57,122 bases of DNA from Saprospiraceae bacterium. GTDB lineage: Bacteria; Bacteroidota; Bacteroidia; Chitinophagales; Saprospiraceae. The notes under the pieces were generated by a model. The model saw only the letters and a list, made by a program, of their open reading frames with translations, had not been told where the DNA came from and did not search any database. A program made the translations under genes and the position numbers. The first letter of the stretch is position 1, and each line of letters starts with the position of its first letter. This document shows positions 46,137 to 55,857 of the stretch, piece after piece. The stretch is from assembly GCA_020436835.1 (NCBI GenBank), contig JAGQWZ010000434.1, positions 1-57,122 on the forward strand, in the 5' to 3' direction.

Positions 46137-47474
46137 CTACTCTCCAAATGCTAATTCTTTTTGATATACCACCGGTCTGGATTTAGAACCGGATATTTCA
46201 GAAGGTGCGATTTCTTCGACATTGCTAAGATATCGGGAATAAAGTACAGCCAGCAATAGACCATGGTAAAATATGCTTAGTTCCACCAGAGTGAAATTGG
46301 CAATAGTGAATGCCAGTAAAGCGAAAAAACTTCCCCAATAACTGGATTCTACCGCCCGGCGATATAGGTGCTGAAGCAGGCTGATGAGGAAAATAACGTA
46401 CATGATGCCTCCAACCAGCCCGTAATAATAAAGCAGCTTAAGCCACCCCACATGTATTTGGGAAGTCTTACCCTGGATCAGGGCTAACATCTTTTCTGTG
46501 TCAGCACCTCCAGTGCCAAAGATCGGATTGTCAGGAAAGACTTTTCCGAAAACTTCAAACGCATAGAATCTTGTATTTGCAGAATCCGATAGAAGACGTT
46601 CCTGAAAAAACTTGTTGAGATCAATTCCTAATACCGAGGCCGAGATAGTAATTAGTAAACCAAAGGTGACCAATGCGGCCACTAATTTAAAGGCATATAT
46701 AAAGGACGATTTCCTGCCTATGAATCTTTGGGAAAAGATTGCAATGAAATTAAGCATGATCCAACGGGAACTGGAGAGTATACTAACTAAACCTGAAGCA
46801 AGTATTAGTAAATATCTTTTAATTCTTGGGAGCGATTTCATTGCCAGGAGAATACTGAAAATTGCCAAAGCATCCATGCCAACACTTACTCCGGAAACCC
46901 AGGAATAGATCGAATATCGGTATCCCTCATGTATAGGAGTGACATCATCGTAATAATAGGGTCCCAGGGATTTGAGATACTGTTCATACGCTTCAAATGA
47001 TCCGAAGCCACTATCCAGCCATCCACCATTGCGGAAAAACAAAGGATCATTGATTTGAATGACAGATACGATTGCGGCAGCGATAAGAACCCAAAACAGA
47101 AATTTCAGGGAATAGTTGATCGCTTGCTTGTCAAATCGGGTATTTTCAATAATCAATAGAGCAGCTGTCGCCCTTAGAAAATTATCATGATATAAATACT
47201 TAAACAGCCCTTCATTAGCAACAATGTCCGAGACAAAGATTTTAACAATAAATAAGTAAAGAGTAAAAAATGCCAATAGGGTCAAATATTTAGGGATGCG
47301 CAGGTTTTCATCCAATCGGAATTTTGTGAAAATCAGTTCAAATAGGAGAGCATAAATAATAAGGCCAGATAAGTGGTTTGCATCTGCATGAAGATACTGA
47401 ACACTTACATACGCAAATATGGGGAAGGTGCTAAGTAATCCCAGAATGATCCGGCCTCTGATGGTATCCATCAC
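46137..47474 (-). CDS. wzy: Wzy-type O-antigen/exopolysaccharide polymerase
   Basis: 445 residues, strongly hydrophobic with about ten membrane helices and one large periplasmic loop around 155-210 (GGWLDSGFGSFEAYEQYLKS). SSSRWIMLNFIAIFS and NPIFGTGGADTEKMLALIQG resemble the O-antigen polymerase/ligase (Wzy_C-like) domain. Together with Wzx, Wzc and Wza it marks the Wzx/Wzy-dependent route. Sequence identity in this family is low, so the call rests on topology, short motifs and position. Confidence 0.82.
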   Translation of the reverse strand: MMDTIRGRIILGLLSTFPIFAYVSVQYLHADANHLSGLIIYALLFELIFTKFRLDENLRIPKYLTLLAFFTLYLFIVKIFVSDIVANEGLFKYLYHDNFLRATAALLIIENTRFDKQAINYSLKFLFWVLIAAAIVSVIQINDPLFFRNGGWLDSGFGSFEAYEQYLKSLGPYYYDDVTPIHEGYRYSIYSWVSGVSVGMDALAIFSILLAMKSLPRIKRYLLILASGLVSILSSSRWIMLNFIAIFSQRFIGRKSSFIYAFKLVAALVTFGLLITISASVLGIDLNKFFQERLLSDSANTRFYAFEVFGKVFPDNPIFGTGGADTEKMLALIQGKTSQIHVGWLKLLYYYGLVGGIMYVIFLISLLQHLYRRAVESSYWGSFFALLAFTIANFTLVELSIFYHGLLLAVLYSRYLSNVEEIAPSEISGSKSRPVVYQKELAFGE

Positions 47475-47493
47475 TTGAAAATCTCTAGGAATT

Positions 47494-49950
47494 TTAATTG
47501 GATTTTATCGAATCTACATTGACTACAGACTTATCGGTCCCGTTCTGTCCTTGCCCCACGATACCTGGTCCACCCTGATCAATTGATGAATCGTAAGTAA
47601 AGTATCCATGTTTTAGTTTCTTTCCTGGTACTCCGTTTAAGACCAGATAGAGATTTTCGACGTTCCTTTTTGCTTTGAATTTTTCAATTTCTTCCAAATG
47701 AGATCTCTTAGTAAACTTGTGCTTCATTACAAAGAGATGGATATCTGCTAAATGAAAAAGCAACAGGTAGTCGGAAACTAATCCAACTGCCGGACAGTCG
47801 ATGATGATGTGATCGTACTCATCTTTCAATCCAATGAGCATAAATTCAAATCTTGGATTTTGGATGTAGCGATGTGGATTTGTGCTGGCTGCCGTGGTGG
47901 TGATATAATCTAATTTACGGTACTTTTCATGGGTCTGAATTATTTCATCTGTGCTATCTATCCATCCATTGAGGTAGGTACTAAGATTTTTGTTGGGGTT
48001 TACCCCAAGGTGTCTGGACGTGGTTGGGTTCCGAAAATCAGCATCGATCAAGAGAACGCTATTGCCGGCGGACGCCATAGTCATGGCCAAATTACTGGCA
48101 ACAAATGACTTTCCTTCTCCAGGAACATTTGAAGTCACTGCGATTACTTTTTTCCAATAATTCGGCAAGAAGAACTTGATGTTGGCATGAAGATCACGGA
48201 TCGATTCTTTGGTTTGCCAGTGATCGCTGAGGATGGTGTCTTTCTTCTTTAGCTTAGGATCGGTCGCAATTTGTGCCAAAACTGGGATCGAAGTTATGTC
48301 TTCCACCATGTTAATACCATCAATGCTGCCATCGCTTTCACCCCGGGTATAAATAAACAGACTGGGCAACAGGAGTCCTAGCAGTAATGCCAAAGCCATG
48401 ATCAATTCTTTCTGTGGCACTTTTGCATCATCACCAACCATGCGGGCGTGGTTTATCACTCGAATATCAGAGAGATCCTCAGCTTGAGCGATATTGGTCT
48501 TGGCAAGTTCCTGGCTAAGGTAATTGTACAAGTTTTCAAATAACTTGGTCTTTCTCTGGTAGTTGATCAGGTTTTTCTCCCTGGTCGGCAGCATGTCAAT
48601 CGTTTGTTCAATTTGACCTTTTCTTCTTCCCAGATTGCTTAGTGCCAGCGTGGTCGAAGAGATTAAGCTTTTGAGATTTTCTTCCAGCGATGCTCTGGTG
48701 CTTTCAATTTGATGTTTAATGACCTCTGCATCCGGACTTTTTTCACCTTGTAAAAACTGAATTCTGGACAAATCAGAATTCAATCGCTTGAGTTCCAACA
48801 GATTTTCATTTAACAGAGCATCTTCGATCCCTACGACCGAAGGAGCAACTACCTGACTATTACCGGTGCTGTCTTGCACGTAGCTTAACAAAGACTTGTA
48901 GTAATTCAGATTCATTTCAGATTGACTGGACCTTGATTCTAAATCTTGGTATTCAGCCAAAGCATTTGCACCTGTCTGGGTTAAATTGACCGCATCAGCG
49001 GTTTGCTTAAAACGCTCTAAACTTCGTTCTGCTCTATGAAGTGAATCTGAAATATTAGCCAATTGTTGTTCTATGAAATTAATCTTACTATTGGCTATCT
49101 GATTTCTTTCCTCCAGTTTGTCATAGATATAATTTTCGGTAAGCCGGTCTAAGAAATCAGTCTCTTTCTGCACAACTTCACCCTGGCAGGTGAGATTAAT
49201 AATGCTGGCTTGTACTTCAGTTTGGCTGACACTTAATCTGTTCTGATATGATCTGACCAGATCATCCATATCATGAATAATGAAATAGAGTTCTTCTCCT
49301 TCGTAATCACTGAGGGGAATATCTTCATTTCGATGCACTATAATGGTATACAGATCGGTTTCTGCCGCTTTGTCAAACTGGTGGTTCTTGCTAAACAATA
49401 GTGCTTCTTCGTGTAATTCATTTTTACCCGAAATACGGTTGCGCACTTGATAGTTGTCGGCATCCACTGAGACCCGATAGCTATCATTTGTAGTGAACGA
49501 GAGATAAACCGGAGTATTAATCAGTTGATTGCTCTTCGACACCAATTCCACTGTAAATGGAAAATCCTTATAATGCTCACGGTGAATGATGCCGTTCTTC
49601 TTGGTGTGATAGGAGACCTGGTAGTTCAGGTCTTCGAGCGTATGCTGAATGAGGTCGACTGACTGCAGAATATTCATCTCATTATAGAGATTTTTTTCGG
49701 TTTCAATCAGACGAAGGCTGCCATCGACATATTGGCTTTCACTCATTGCCCTTGCATTCGATTTTGTATCGATCAATATCGAAGTATCTACCTCATAAAC
49801 CGGTGGTACCCACTTAATATATGCAACTCCGATGGCAGCAAAGAATATGAGGCTCAACAGATATAGGAACTTGTACTTCCAAACCCTGCCCATAAATTCG
49901 CGAAGGTTTAGCTCTGAGGTTGTTTGTCGGTCAACTTGATTGGTCTTCAT
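47494..49950 (-). CDS. wzc: Wzc-like polysaccharide co-polymerase / BY-kinase
   Basis: 818 residues. An N-terminal Wzz domain has its first membrane helix at FLYLLSLIFFAAIGVAYIKW. A long periplasmic coiled coil follows, then a second helix (ELIMALALLLGLLLPSLFIY) and a cytosolic BY-kinase domain with Walker A VTSNVPGEGKSFVASNLAMT, Walker A' SVLLIDADFRNP, and Walker B DHIIIDCPA. It controls chain length and export with Wza. The C-terminal tail holds only HGYFTYDSS, two Tyr, where classic Wzc has a tyrosine cluster, so autophosphorylation may be limited or moved. It ends 19 bases before the polymerase gene. Confidence 0.93.
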   Translation of the reverse strand: MKTNQVDRQTTSELNLREFMGRVWKYKFLYLLSLIFFAAIGVAYIKWVPPVYEVDTSILIDTKSNARAMSESQYVDGSLRLIETEKNLYNEMNILQSVDLIQHTLEDLNYQVSYHTKKNGIIHREHYKDFPFTVELVSKSNQLINTPVYLSFTTNDSYRVSVDADNYQVRNRISGKNELHEEALLFSKNHQFDKAAETDLYTIIVHRNEDIPLSDYEGEELYFIIHDMDDLVRSYQNRLSVSQTEVQASIINLTCQGEVVQKETDFLDRLTENYIYDKLEERNQIANSKINFIEQQLANISDSLHRAERSLERFKQTADAVNLTQTGANALAEYQDLESRSSQSEMNLNYYKSLLSYVQDSTGNSQVVAPSVVGIEDALLNENLLELKRLNSDLSRIQFLQGEKSPDAEVIKHQIESTRASLEENLKSLISSTTLALSNLGRRKGQIEQTIDMLPTREKNLINYQRKTKLFENLYNYLSQELAKTNIAQAEDLSDIRVINHARMVGDDAKVPQKELIMALALLLGLLLPSLFIYTRGESDGSIDGINMVEDITSIPVLAQIATDPKLKKKDTILSDHWQTKESIRDLHANIKFFLPNYWKKVIAVTSNVPGEGKSFVASNLAMTMASAGNSVLLIDADFRNPTTSRHLGVNPNKNLSTYLNGWIDSTDEIIQTHEKYRKLDYITTTAASTNPHRYIQNPRFEFMLIGLKDEYDHIIIDCPAVGLVSDYLLLFHLADIHLFVMKHKFTKRSHLEEIEKFKAKRNVENLYLVLNGVPGKKLKHGYFTYDSSIDQGGPGIVGQGQNGTDKSVVNVDSIKSN

Positions 49951-50069
49951 GGTCTCAATTTGTGTTTAATTAGGTGTACGGCCAGAATTTGTTGATAAAA
50001 CCGAAATGGCATCTTGCAGAACTGAAACTAGGGGATCAGGGGAACATGCTCGTCCGGTGTATTTTAACT

Positions 50070-50897
50070 TTAGTTTTTATTTAGATCAAGAAATATATTT
50101 GCCAGGAGGGCTGCGGTAGATATCACAGATAGTACGATGCCTACAGACTGCGCTCCAACATCAAAACCTTTTGCCTTGATGGGTTCGATGTATATCAAAT
50201 CATTTGGATGAATGAAGTAGTATTCAGTATTGACAAAATCCGCCTTATTTAGATCAAGCATTACTGTATGCGTCTCATTGCCAGTTCTCCGGATCAGCTT
50301 GACCTTTTTCCGGTTTCCGAAGTCAGTAAAATCTCCGGCTAAACTGATCGCCTCCAGAATCGTCGTTTGATTATTGAAGAAATAATGCACGCCCGGACTT
50401 TCCACCTCTCCCAGAATCGTCACTCTCATATTGGCAAGCTTTACTGAGGTGGACGTGAATCTTAAGTATGGGGTAAAAGCAGAGTCTAATTTTACCTTCA
50501 AATCTGTTGTATTCAAACCGGCAGCCTTGACCTTGTCAATTAGTGGCAGTGTGATGTATCCGTCACCATCCACTTCATAACTATTATAATAGAGGGCATT
50601 AGGGCCATATTCACGACTTCCATTATTGAGATTTCTCGAAGCAAATTCTTGCTGGAGGAATTCAGTCGTATTTCCTTCAAAAGCATTGATATTGATTATA
50701 AGGAGATCTGAAGGTTGTATAACAAATTGCTTTGGCGGATTTAGATTTCCTGTTGCCAGTTCCGCATTTGGAGCTCGTTCCATGATTGGGTCAGCTCCGT
50801 TCAAGGTGATGAGTTCTTTGTGCGATACACAAGATTGCATCACAGCCAGGCACAAGGCTAAGTATATGAAATACGGTGCTTTTCTTTCCAATTGCAT
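50070..50897 (-). CDS. wza: Wza-like polysaccharide export lipoprotein
   Basis: 275 residues. Signal peptide with lipobox-like MQSC (Cys23), then the Poly_export domain (FVIQPSDLLIININAFEGNT, DGYITLPLIDKVKAAGLN) and an SLBB domain (MRVTILGEVESPGVHYFF). The C-terminus has a hydrophobic helix (GIVLSVISTAALLANIFLDL) as in outer-membrane Wza, where it forms the exit pore. It is the first gene of the minus arm, 119 bases upstream of wzc. Starts MQLERKAPYFIYLALCLAVM; no better start is seen. Confidence 0.92.
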   Translation of the reverse strand: MQLERKAPYFIYLALCLAVMQSCVSHKELITLNGADPIMERAPNAELATGNLNPPKQFVIQPSDLLIININAFEGNTTEFLQQEFASRNLNNGSREYGPNALYYNSYEVDGDGYITLPLIDKVKAAGLNTTDLKVKLDSAFTPYLRFTSTSVKLANMRVTILGEVESPGVHYFFNNQTTILEAISLAGDFTDFGNRKKVKLIRRTGNETHTVMLDLNKADFVNTEYYFIHPNDLIYIEPIKAKGFDVGAQSVGIVLSVISTAALLANIFLDLNKN

Positions 50898-51408
50898 AAC
50901 TGAATACTAAAGTTTATCAATACTTCACCAGTTCTTGGAGCACCAACATGGTCTACGGAAAGAGAAAGGATGACTGTTACTACGTGAGTGTACTCTTTCT
51001 TTCGCCGTTAAAATTACATCAACATTGTCATAAATCCAACTATTTCAATCTATTATGTCATGAAACATATAACGGAAACGCGAGTTATGGATTAAGAAAT
51101 AATCAAATGTTATGTAGTTGTATCAGCACAATGGTGATTATGTTATTTCCTCGAAGTAATGCTATTTATTTGGACCAGTGTCTAATAGATATCTGAGAAA
51201 ATTTAATGTTAGATATTTATATTACAATCGTTACTTTTCTATTAATCAGGATGTAAATGAGCTAAAAAAAAATATTTTTTTTCAGCAGTAGTTAGCTTAC
51301 AGATAAATTTCAACTCTGGTGCCCAAAAAGATGTCTATAATCTAAATCCTTGAGACTAGGGTGGCCTGGTTTTTGTGGCTCGCCGACGTAGTAAGACCAT
51401 GAAAAATT
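50898..51408. other. 511-bp divergent control region of the polysaccharide cluster
   Basis: This A/T-rich gap lies between the minus arm (starting at wza) and the plus arm, so promoters for both should be here. A nine-A/TATT/eight-T block (about 51264-51284) forms a perfect A/T inverted repeat. No clear consensus promoter or ops/JUMPstart element is visible. An 82-codon plus-strand frame (50948-51196) is Cys-rich without any family match and is probably spurious. A long untranslated leader on either side is possible. Confidence 0.5.
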
Positions 51409-52455
51409 ATGAAGATATTGATAACGGGGAACCTGGGCTATGTAGGTCCGGGTTTGGTACGGGCGTTTCACCATCACGATCCGGATTCAAAAATCTGCGG
51501 ATTTGACATAGGATACTTTGCCCGCCAGCTAACAACGACTTCGATTAGTCCGGATGCCTTACTCCATGCGCAGTACTATGGCGACGTAAGGGATTTTCCC
51601 CAGCAAATACTGAGTGGTGTGGATGTGGTTGTCAGTCTGGCAGCCATTTCAAATGACCCGATCGGCAACAAATATGAGATCCCCACAATGCAGGTCAACT
51701 ATGAAGCAAATATCCGTATTGCGGAGCTGGCTAAGCAGATGGGAGTCCGGAGATTTGTATTTGCATCGAGTTGTAGTGTATATGGCGCTGCCGAAGATGC
51801 GCCGCGAAAAGAGGATTCTTCGCTCAATCCGCTAACGGCTTATGCCAAGTCGAAGATCAACTCTGAGCAAGCCCTGCAATCTTTAGCATCACCGGAGTTT
51901 CAAGTTACTTGTCTCCGTTTTGCTACTGCTTGTGGAATGAGTGAACGATTGCGGCTTGATTTGGTACTCAACGATTTTGTAGCAGGTGCAATGTCAGCTG
52001 GGTTGATCGATATCCTGAGTGATGGTACCCCATGGCGTCCATTGATACATGTTCTTGACATGGCTCGGGCAATAGTCTGGGCTTCAGCACGGTCGGATGA
52101 TCAAGGAGGTCACTTCCTGACGATCAATACGGGTAGTAATATCTGGAACTATCAGGTGAAAGATCTGGCTTTTGCGGTCAAGGAGGTGATGCCCCAAGTT
52201 CAGGTTAGAATCAACGAGAATGCAGCTCCGGATAAAAGATCTTATCGGGTCGATTTTGACCTCTTTGAACGTTTGGCACCACACCACCAACCCCAATATA
52301 CCTTAGAGAATACCATTAGTCATTTGAAGCAAGGGTTAGAGTCCATCCATTTCAATGATTCTTCCTTCAGGGAAGGAGAATTGATGCGATTGAATGTAAT
52401 CCGGGCCCTGAGAAATTCACAAACAATAGATACCGGACTCCGATTAACTATATGA
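51409..52455 (+). CDS. NAD-dependent epimerase/dehydratase (extended SDR)
   Basis: 348 residues. NAD-binding GNLGYVGPGLV, then SLAAISNDPIGN, the Ser of FASSCSVYGA and the YxxxK pair YAKSK. The substrate-binding half has ERLRLDLVLNDFVAGAM and GTPWRPLIHVLDMARAI. It works on a nucleotide-sugar, probably as epimerase or reductase. It opens the plus arm and overlaps the RmlC-like gene by four bases (ATGA). Confidence 0.88.
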   Translation: MKILITGNLGYVGPGLVRAFHHHDPDSKICGFDIGYFARQLTTTSISPDALLHAQYYGDVRDFPQQILSGVDVVVSLAAISNDPIGNKYEIPTMQVNYEANIRIAELAKQMGVRRFVFASSCSVYGAAEDAPRKEDSSLNPLTAYAKSKINSEQALQSLASPEFQVTCLRFATACGMSERLRLDLVLNDFVAGAMSAGLIDILSDGTPWRPLIHVLDMARAIVWASARSDDQGGHFLTINTGSNIWNYQVKDLAFAVKEVMPQVQVRINENAAPDKRSYRVDFDLFERLAPHHQPQYTLENTISHLKQGLESIHFNDSSFREGELMRLNVIRALRNSQTIDTGLRLTI

Positions 52456-53003
52456 TATTCAGTAAGACAGAAATAGAAGGTGTATATGTAATCGAGCTTG
52501 AACCATTTCAGGATGAGCGAGGGTTTTTTTCCCGCATCTTTTGCGAGAAAGAATTTGGACAGGCCGGACTGGTTTCTGATTTTGTACAGGTAAATCATTC
52601 AACTTCGCGATATAAAGGTACGATTCGCGGACTTCATTTCCAGCTTCCTCCGCACAGCGAAGTGAAGGTATTGCGATGCGTCCGTGGAAGTTTATATGAC
52701 GTGATTGTTGACATTCGCAAGAATTCTTTGACGTTCCTAGAACACTTTAAGATTGAGCTAAGTGAATCCAACAACAGGATGCTCTACATTCCTACTGGAT
52801 TTGCTCATGGTTTTCAGACTCTTAGCGATAACACCTCGCTCATTTATTTTCATTCGGATTTCTACCATCCTTCGGCGGAAAAAGGACTAAAATATAATGA
52901 TCCCAGATTAAGTATAGAATGGCCTTTGCCTGTCAGTCAAATATCGAAAAAAGATCAGGAGCATAACTATCTTTCACAAGACTATCAAGGTATTGAGATT
53001 TGA
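52452..53003 (+). CDS. dTDP-4-dehydrorhamnose 3,5-epimerase-like protein (RmlC family)
   Basis: 183 residues, cupin fold. FQDERGFFSRIFCEKEFGQA, GTIRGLHFQLPPHSEVKVLR with the catalytic His, and IPTGFAHGFQTL are RmlC hallmarks. The acid/base region reads IYFHSDFYHPSAEKG, where RmlC usually has a YK...YY pattern, so this may be a 3-epimerase or 5-epimerase specialised for another 4-keto sugar, as in deoxysugar clusters. Coupled to the preceding SDR gene. Confidence 0.88.
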   Translation: MIFSKTEIEGVYVIELEPFQDERGFFSRIFCEKEFGQAGLVSDFVQVNHSTSRYKGTIRGLHFQLPPHSEVKVLRCVRGSLYDVIVDIRKNSLTFLEHFKIELSESNNRMLYIPTGFAHGFQTLSDNTSLIYFHSDFYHPSAEKGLKYNDPRLSIEWPLPVSQISKKDQEHNYLSQDYQGIEI

Positions 53004-53018
53004 CATAAAACATTTAAA

Positions 53019-54305
53019 ATGAATATTTTGAACACTCAAACTTACCCGAAAATGACCGGATCGGAGAAAAAGACCAACAGTAAATGCCGATTCTGTAGCA
53101 ATGAGTTAAGACATTCCGTGGTCGATCTGGGAATGTCGCCCCTCTGTCAAAAACATATTAAACCAAATGAGAAGAATAACATGGAGAGGTTTTATCCCCT
53201 CCATGCCTATATCTGCGACGAATGCTGGTTGATGCAGCTGGAGGAATTTGCCACCCCCGAAGAGATTTTTGCCGATGAGTACGCCTATTTTTCATCGTAT
53301 TCGGACAGTTGGTTGGCACACGCCAGAAAATATACCGAAATGATGGTTGAGCGTTTTGCACTAAATCAAAGGCACCGGGTAGTGGAAATTGCCAGTAATG
53401 ACGGATATCTCCTGCAGTGGTTTGATCGTTTGCAGATTCCCGTACTGGGAATCGAGCCGGCCAAAAATGTGGCCGATGTTGCCAGGGAAAAAGGAATTAA
53501 TACGGTATCTGTCTTTTTTGGAGTAGATTCAGCCAGAGAACTTAGCATCCAATACGGCAACGCTGATCTGTTATTGGGAAATAATGTATTGGCACATGTG
53601 CCCGATATTAATGACTTCGTTGGAGGAATGAAAATCATGCTGGCTCCGGAAGGTATCATCACAATGGAATTTCCTCATCTTCAACGATTAATAGAAGAGA
53701 ATCAATTCGATACCATATATCACGAGCACTTTTCATATCTATCCTTTTCAGCAGTTCGAAGAATTTTTAAACATCATGGTTTAATCCTATTTGATGTGGA
53801 AGAGTTGCCTACTCATGGCGGTTCGATCCGGATTTATGGACGGCACGAAGAGAATAATAAATTGGAAGTCACTGAAAGAGCAAATGACTTGCTGAGGAGG
53901 GAACAAACTCTGGGAATGGAAACTCTCGAATATTATGCGACCTTTGAAGAGAAAGTGAAAGAAACCAAGCGCAAACTTCTGGAGTTCTTAATCCGTAAAA
54001 AGCGTGAGGGTAAGAGTATCGTTGGTTATGGTGCGCCCGGGAAAGGAAATACGTTATTGAATTACTGCGGCATTCGAACGGACTTTTTAGACTACACGGT
54101 AGACCGGAGTCCTCATAAGCAGGGCAACTATCTTCCGGGAAGTCATATACCAATTTATGGACCGGAAAAGATCAGAGAAACAAAACCGGATTACGTTTTG
54201 ATTCTTCCCTGGAATTTAAGAAAGGAGATTAAAGAACAAATGAAGTATATTGAGGAATGGGGAGGTAGCTTTGTTGTGCCAATTCCGGAGGTGCAGAAAG
54301 TGTGA
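53019..54305 (+). CDS. NDP-hexose C-methyltransferase (TylC3-like, zinc-binding)
   Basis: 428 residues with three parts. The N-terminal zinc domain has CRFC, LGMSPLCQ and CDEC cysteines. The SAM domain has VVEIASNDGYLLQWF and LLLGNNVLAHVPD. The C-terminal domain contains YHEHFSYLS (catalytic His region), VEELPTHGGSIRIYG and VGYGAPGKGNTLLNYCGI. This arrangement matches sugar C-methyltransferases acting on 4-keto-deoxyhexoses to form branched sugars. The start is ATG 53019, 15 bases after the RmlC-like gene; an in-frame ATG at 53052 is also possible. It predicts a C-methyl-branched sugar in the polymer. Confidence 0.88.
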   Translation: MNILNTQTYPKMTGSEKKTNSKCRFCSNELRHSVVDLGMSPLCQKHIKPNEKNNMERFYPLHAYICDECWLMQLEEFATPEEIFADEYAYFSSYSDSWLAHARKYTEMMVERFALNQRHRVVEIASNDGYLLQWFDRLQIPVLGIEPAKNVADVAREKGINTVSVFFGVDSARELSIQYGNADLLLGNNVLAHVPDINDFVGGMKIMLAPEGIITMEFPHLQRLIEENQFDTIYHEHFSYLSFSAVRRIFKHHGLILFDVEELPTHGGSIRIYGRHEENNKLEVTERANDLLRREQTLGMETLEYYATFEEKVKETKRKLLEFLIRKKREGKSIVGYGAPGKGNTLLNYCGIRTDFLDYTVDRSPHKQGNYLPGSHIPIYGPEKIRETKPDYVLILPWNLRKEIKEQMKYIEEWGGSFVVPIPEVQKV

Positions 54306-54400
54306 CCATGGCTTTGCAGGAGCGTCAATAAGTCTGAATATGACGATTCATTCATCGCTGAGAGGAGTAATAAAAATTGAAAACTACGAACACCTAAAAC

Positions 54401-55207
54401 ATGAAAGTTGTATTATTTTGCGGGGGCCAAGGTACCCGACTCAGGGAATATTCGGAGACTATTCCCAAACCAATGGTTAAAATTGGATATCGTCCAATTC
54501 TCTGGAATGTCATGCGATTTTATGCCCACTTCGGAATTAAAGATTTTATTTTGGCGCTGGGGTATAAAGGCGACTACATCAAGGACTATTTTGTCAATTA
54601 TGACGAAACCATTTCAAACGATTTTGTCTATAAAAATGGTGGCAAGGAAATCGAGCTATTAGCCTCCGACATTGATGATTGGAGAATCACTTTTGTGGAT
54701 ACTGGTATGCATGCCAATGTCGGGATGCGCTTGATGCAGGTTCGACAATTTCTGGATGGTGAGGAGATGTTTTTTGCCAACTATGCCGATGGATTATCGG
54801 ATTTGAATCTCAGTGCCATGATAGAACGCTTTGTTTCTTATCCTGAGATGGTAGGGAGCTTCATGACCTACCGGCCCACAGCAACCTTCCATGTGGTGAA
54901 AACGGAGCCTGGTGGAATGGTGACCTCCATAAGTCCTATTTCAAAATCTAACCTATGGTACAATACCGGTTATTTTATCTTTCGACCGGAGATATTTGAT
55001 TTCATTGAATATGGTGAGGAACTTGTTGAACAACCGTTTCAACGCTTGATCGCGGAAAAGAGATTGCTGTCTTATCAACATAATAGTTTCTGGCAGGCGA
55101 TGGATACTTTCAAGGACAAGATGCATCTTGACGAAATGGAAGCAAGAGGAGAGACTCCCTGGGAAGTTTGGAAAAAGGACAGTCCCCTGGTAAATCAGTT
55201 TTCATGA
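54401..55207 (+). CDS. rfbF: Glucose-1-phosphate cytidylyltransferase-like nucleotidyltransferase
   Basis: 268 residues, GT-A-like Rossmann fold. The N-terminal signature VLFCGGQGTRLREYSETIPK with the GTRL loop, PMVKIGYRPILWNVMRFYAH, and the later EEMFFANYADGLSDL metal site match RfbF, which makes CDP-glucose from glucose-1-phosphate and CTP. The C-terminal NSFWQAMDTFKDKMHLDE is typical of RfbF. CDP-glucose feeds 3,6-dideoxy and branched sugars, in line with the CDP-paratose-epimerase-like protein of the minus arm. No CDP-glucose 4,6-dehydratase (RfbG) is in the window; it may follow beyond the end. Confidence 0.88.
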   Translation: MKVVLFCGGQGTRLREYSETIPKPMVKIGYRPILWNVMRFYAHFGIKDFILALGYKGDYIKDYFVNYDETISNDFVYKNGGKEIELLASDIDDWRITFVDTGMHANVGMRLMQVRQFLDGEEMFFANYADGLSDLNLSAMIERFVSYPEMVGSFMTYRPTATFHVVKTEPGGMVTSISPISKSNLWYNTGYFIFRPEIFDFIEYGEELVEQPFQRLIAEKRLLSYQHNSFWQAMDTFKDKMHLDEMEARGETPWEVWKKDSPLVNQFS

Positions 55208-55857
55208 TTCGATTTCAGCCGGAAAATTTAGCCGAAAAAAAGCTGGATGTCTTATGCCTGGGGGCACACTGTGACGACATTGAAATCGGCTGTGGTGGCA
55301 CGCTTTTACAATGGATAGCGGAGAACAAAATCAATCGAGTCCTTTGGGTAGTTTTTAGTTCGAACGAACTTCGAAGAAAAGAAGCTGAAAGAAGTGCGGA
55401 TAGATTTCTTCAGGGGGTCAATCAAGTGGAGGTACATATCCTGAATTATCGAGATGCCTTCCTGCAATATCATGGACTTGAGGTCAAGGAAGAATTCGAA
55501 AAATTAAAGCAGATGATTAATCCGGATGTGGTCTTTACGCATTACCGGGATGATCGCCACCAGGACCATCGTCTCCTATCAGATCTCGCCTGGAATACTT
55601 TCCGAAATCACCTAGTCCTTGAATATGAGATTCCTAAATATGACGGTGATTTAGGGGTGACCAACGCTTTTGTTGCGCTGGAAAATTCAGTGGTCGAAAA
55701 AAAGATCTCGATTCTATTGCAGTATTTCGAAAGTCAGAAGGGTAAGCACTGGTTTGATGAGGAAACTTTTAAATCGTTGCTGCGTATTCGTGGTTTAGAG
55801 TGCAGTAGTCCAACCCGTTATGCAGAATCATTTTACCTCAGAAAATGTATTTTATAA
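55204..55857 (+). CDS. PIG-L/LmbE-family N-deacetylase
   Basis: Start ATG 55204 overlaps the preceding TGA stop (ATGA), giving 217 residues; an upstream in-frame ATG would overlap the neighbour by 40 bases. Zinc motif LCLGAHCDDIEIGCGG (the PIG-L family has PHPDDxE here; this one reads AHCDDIE) and the second metal motif in HYRDDRHQDHRLLSDL. The family deacetylates N-acetyl sugars. It likely acts on a sugar-nucleotide or lipid-linked intermediate before the aminotransferase encoded next. Confidence 0.85.
   Translation: MIRFQPENLAEKKLDVLCLGAHCDDIEIGCGGTLLQWIAENKINRVLWVVFSSNELRRKEAERSADRFLQGVNQVEVHILNYRDAFLQYHGLEVKEEFEKLKQMINPDVVFTHYRDDRHQDHRLLSDLAWNTFRNHLVLEYEIPKYDGDLGVTNAFVALENSVVEKKISILLQYFESQKGKHWFDEETFKSLLRIRGLECSSPTRYAESFYLRKCIL

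Noticed and set aside
50948..51196. 82-codon plus-strand reading frame in the divergent gap
   Set aside because: Cys/His/Tyr-rich without family similarity, no start signals; lies where the promoters of two arms should be.
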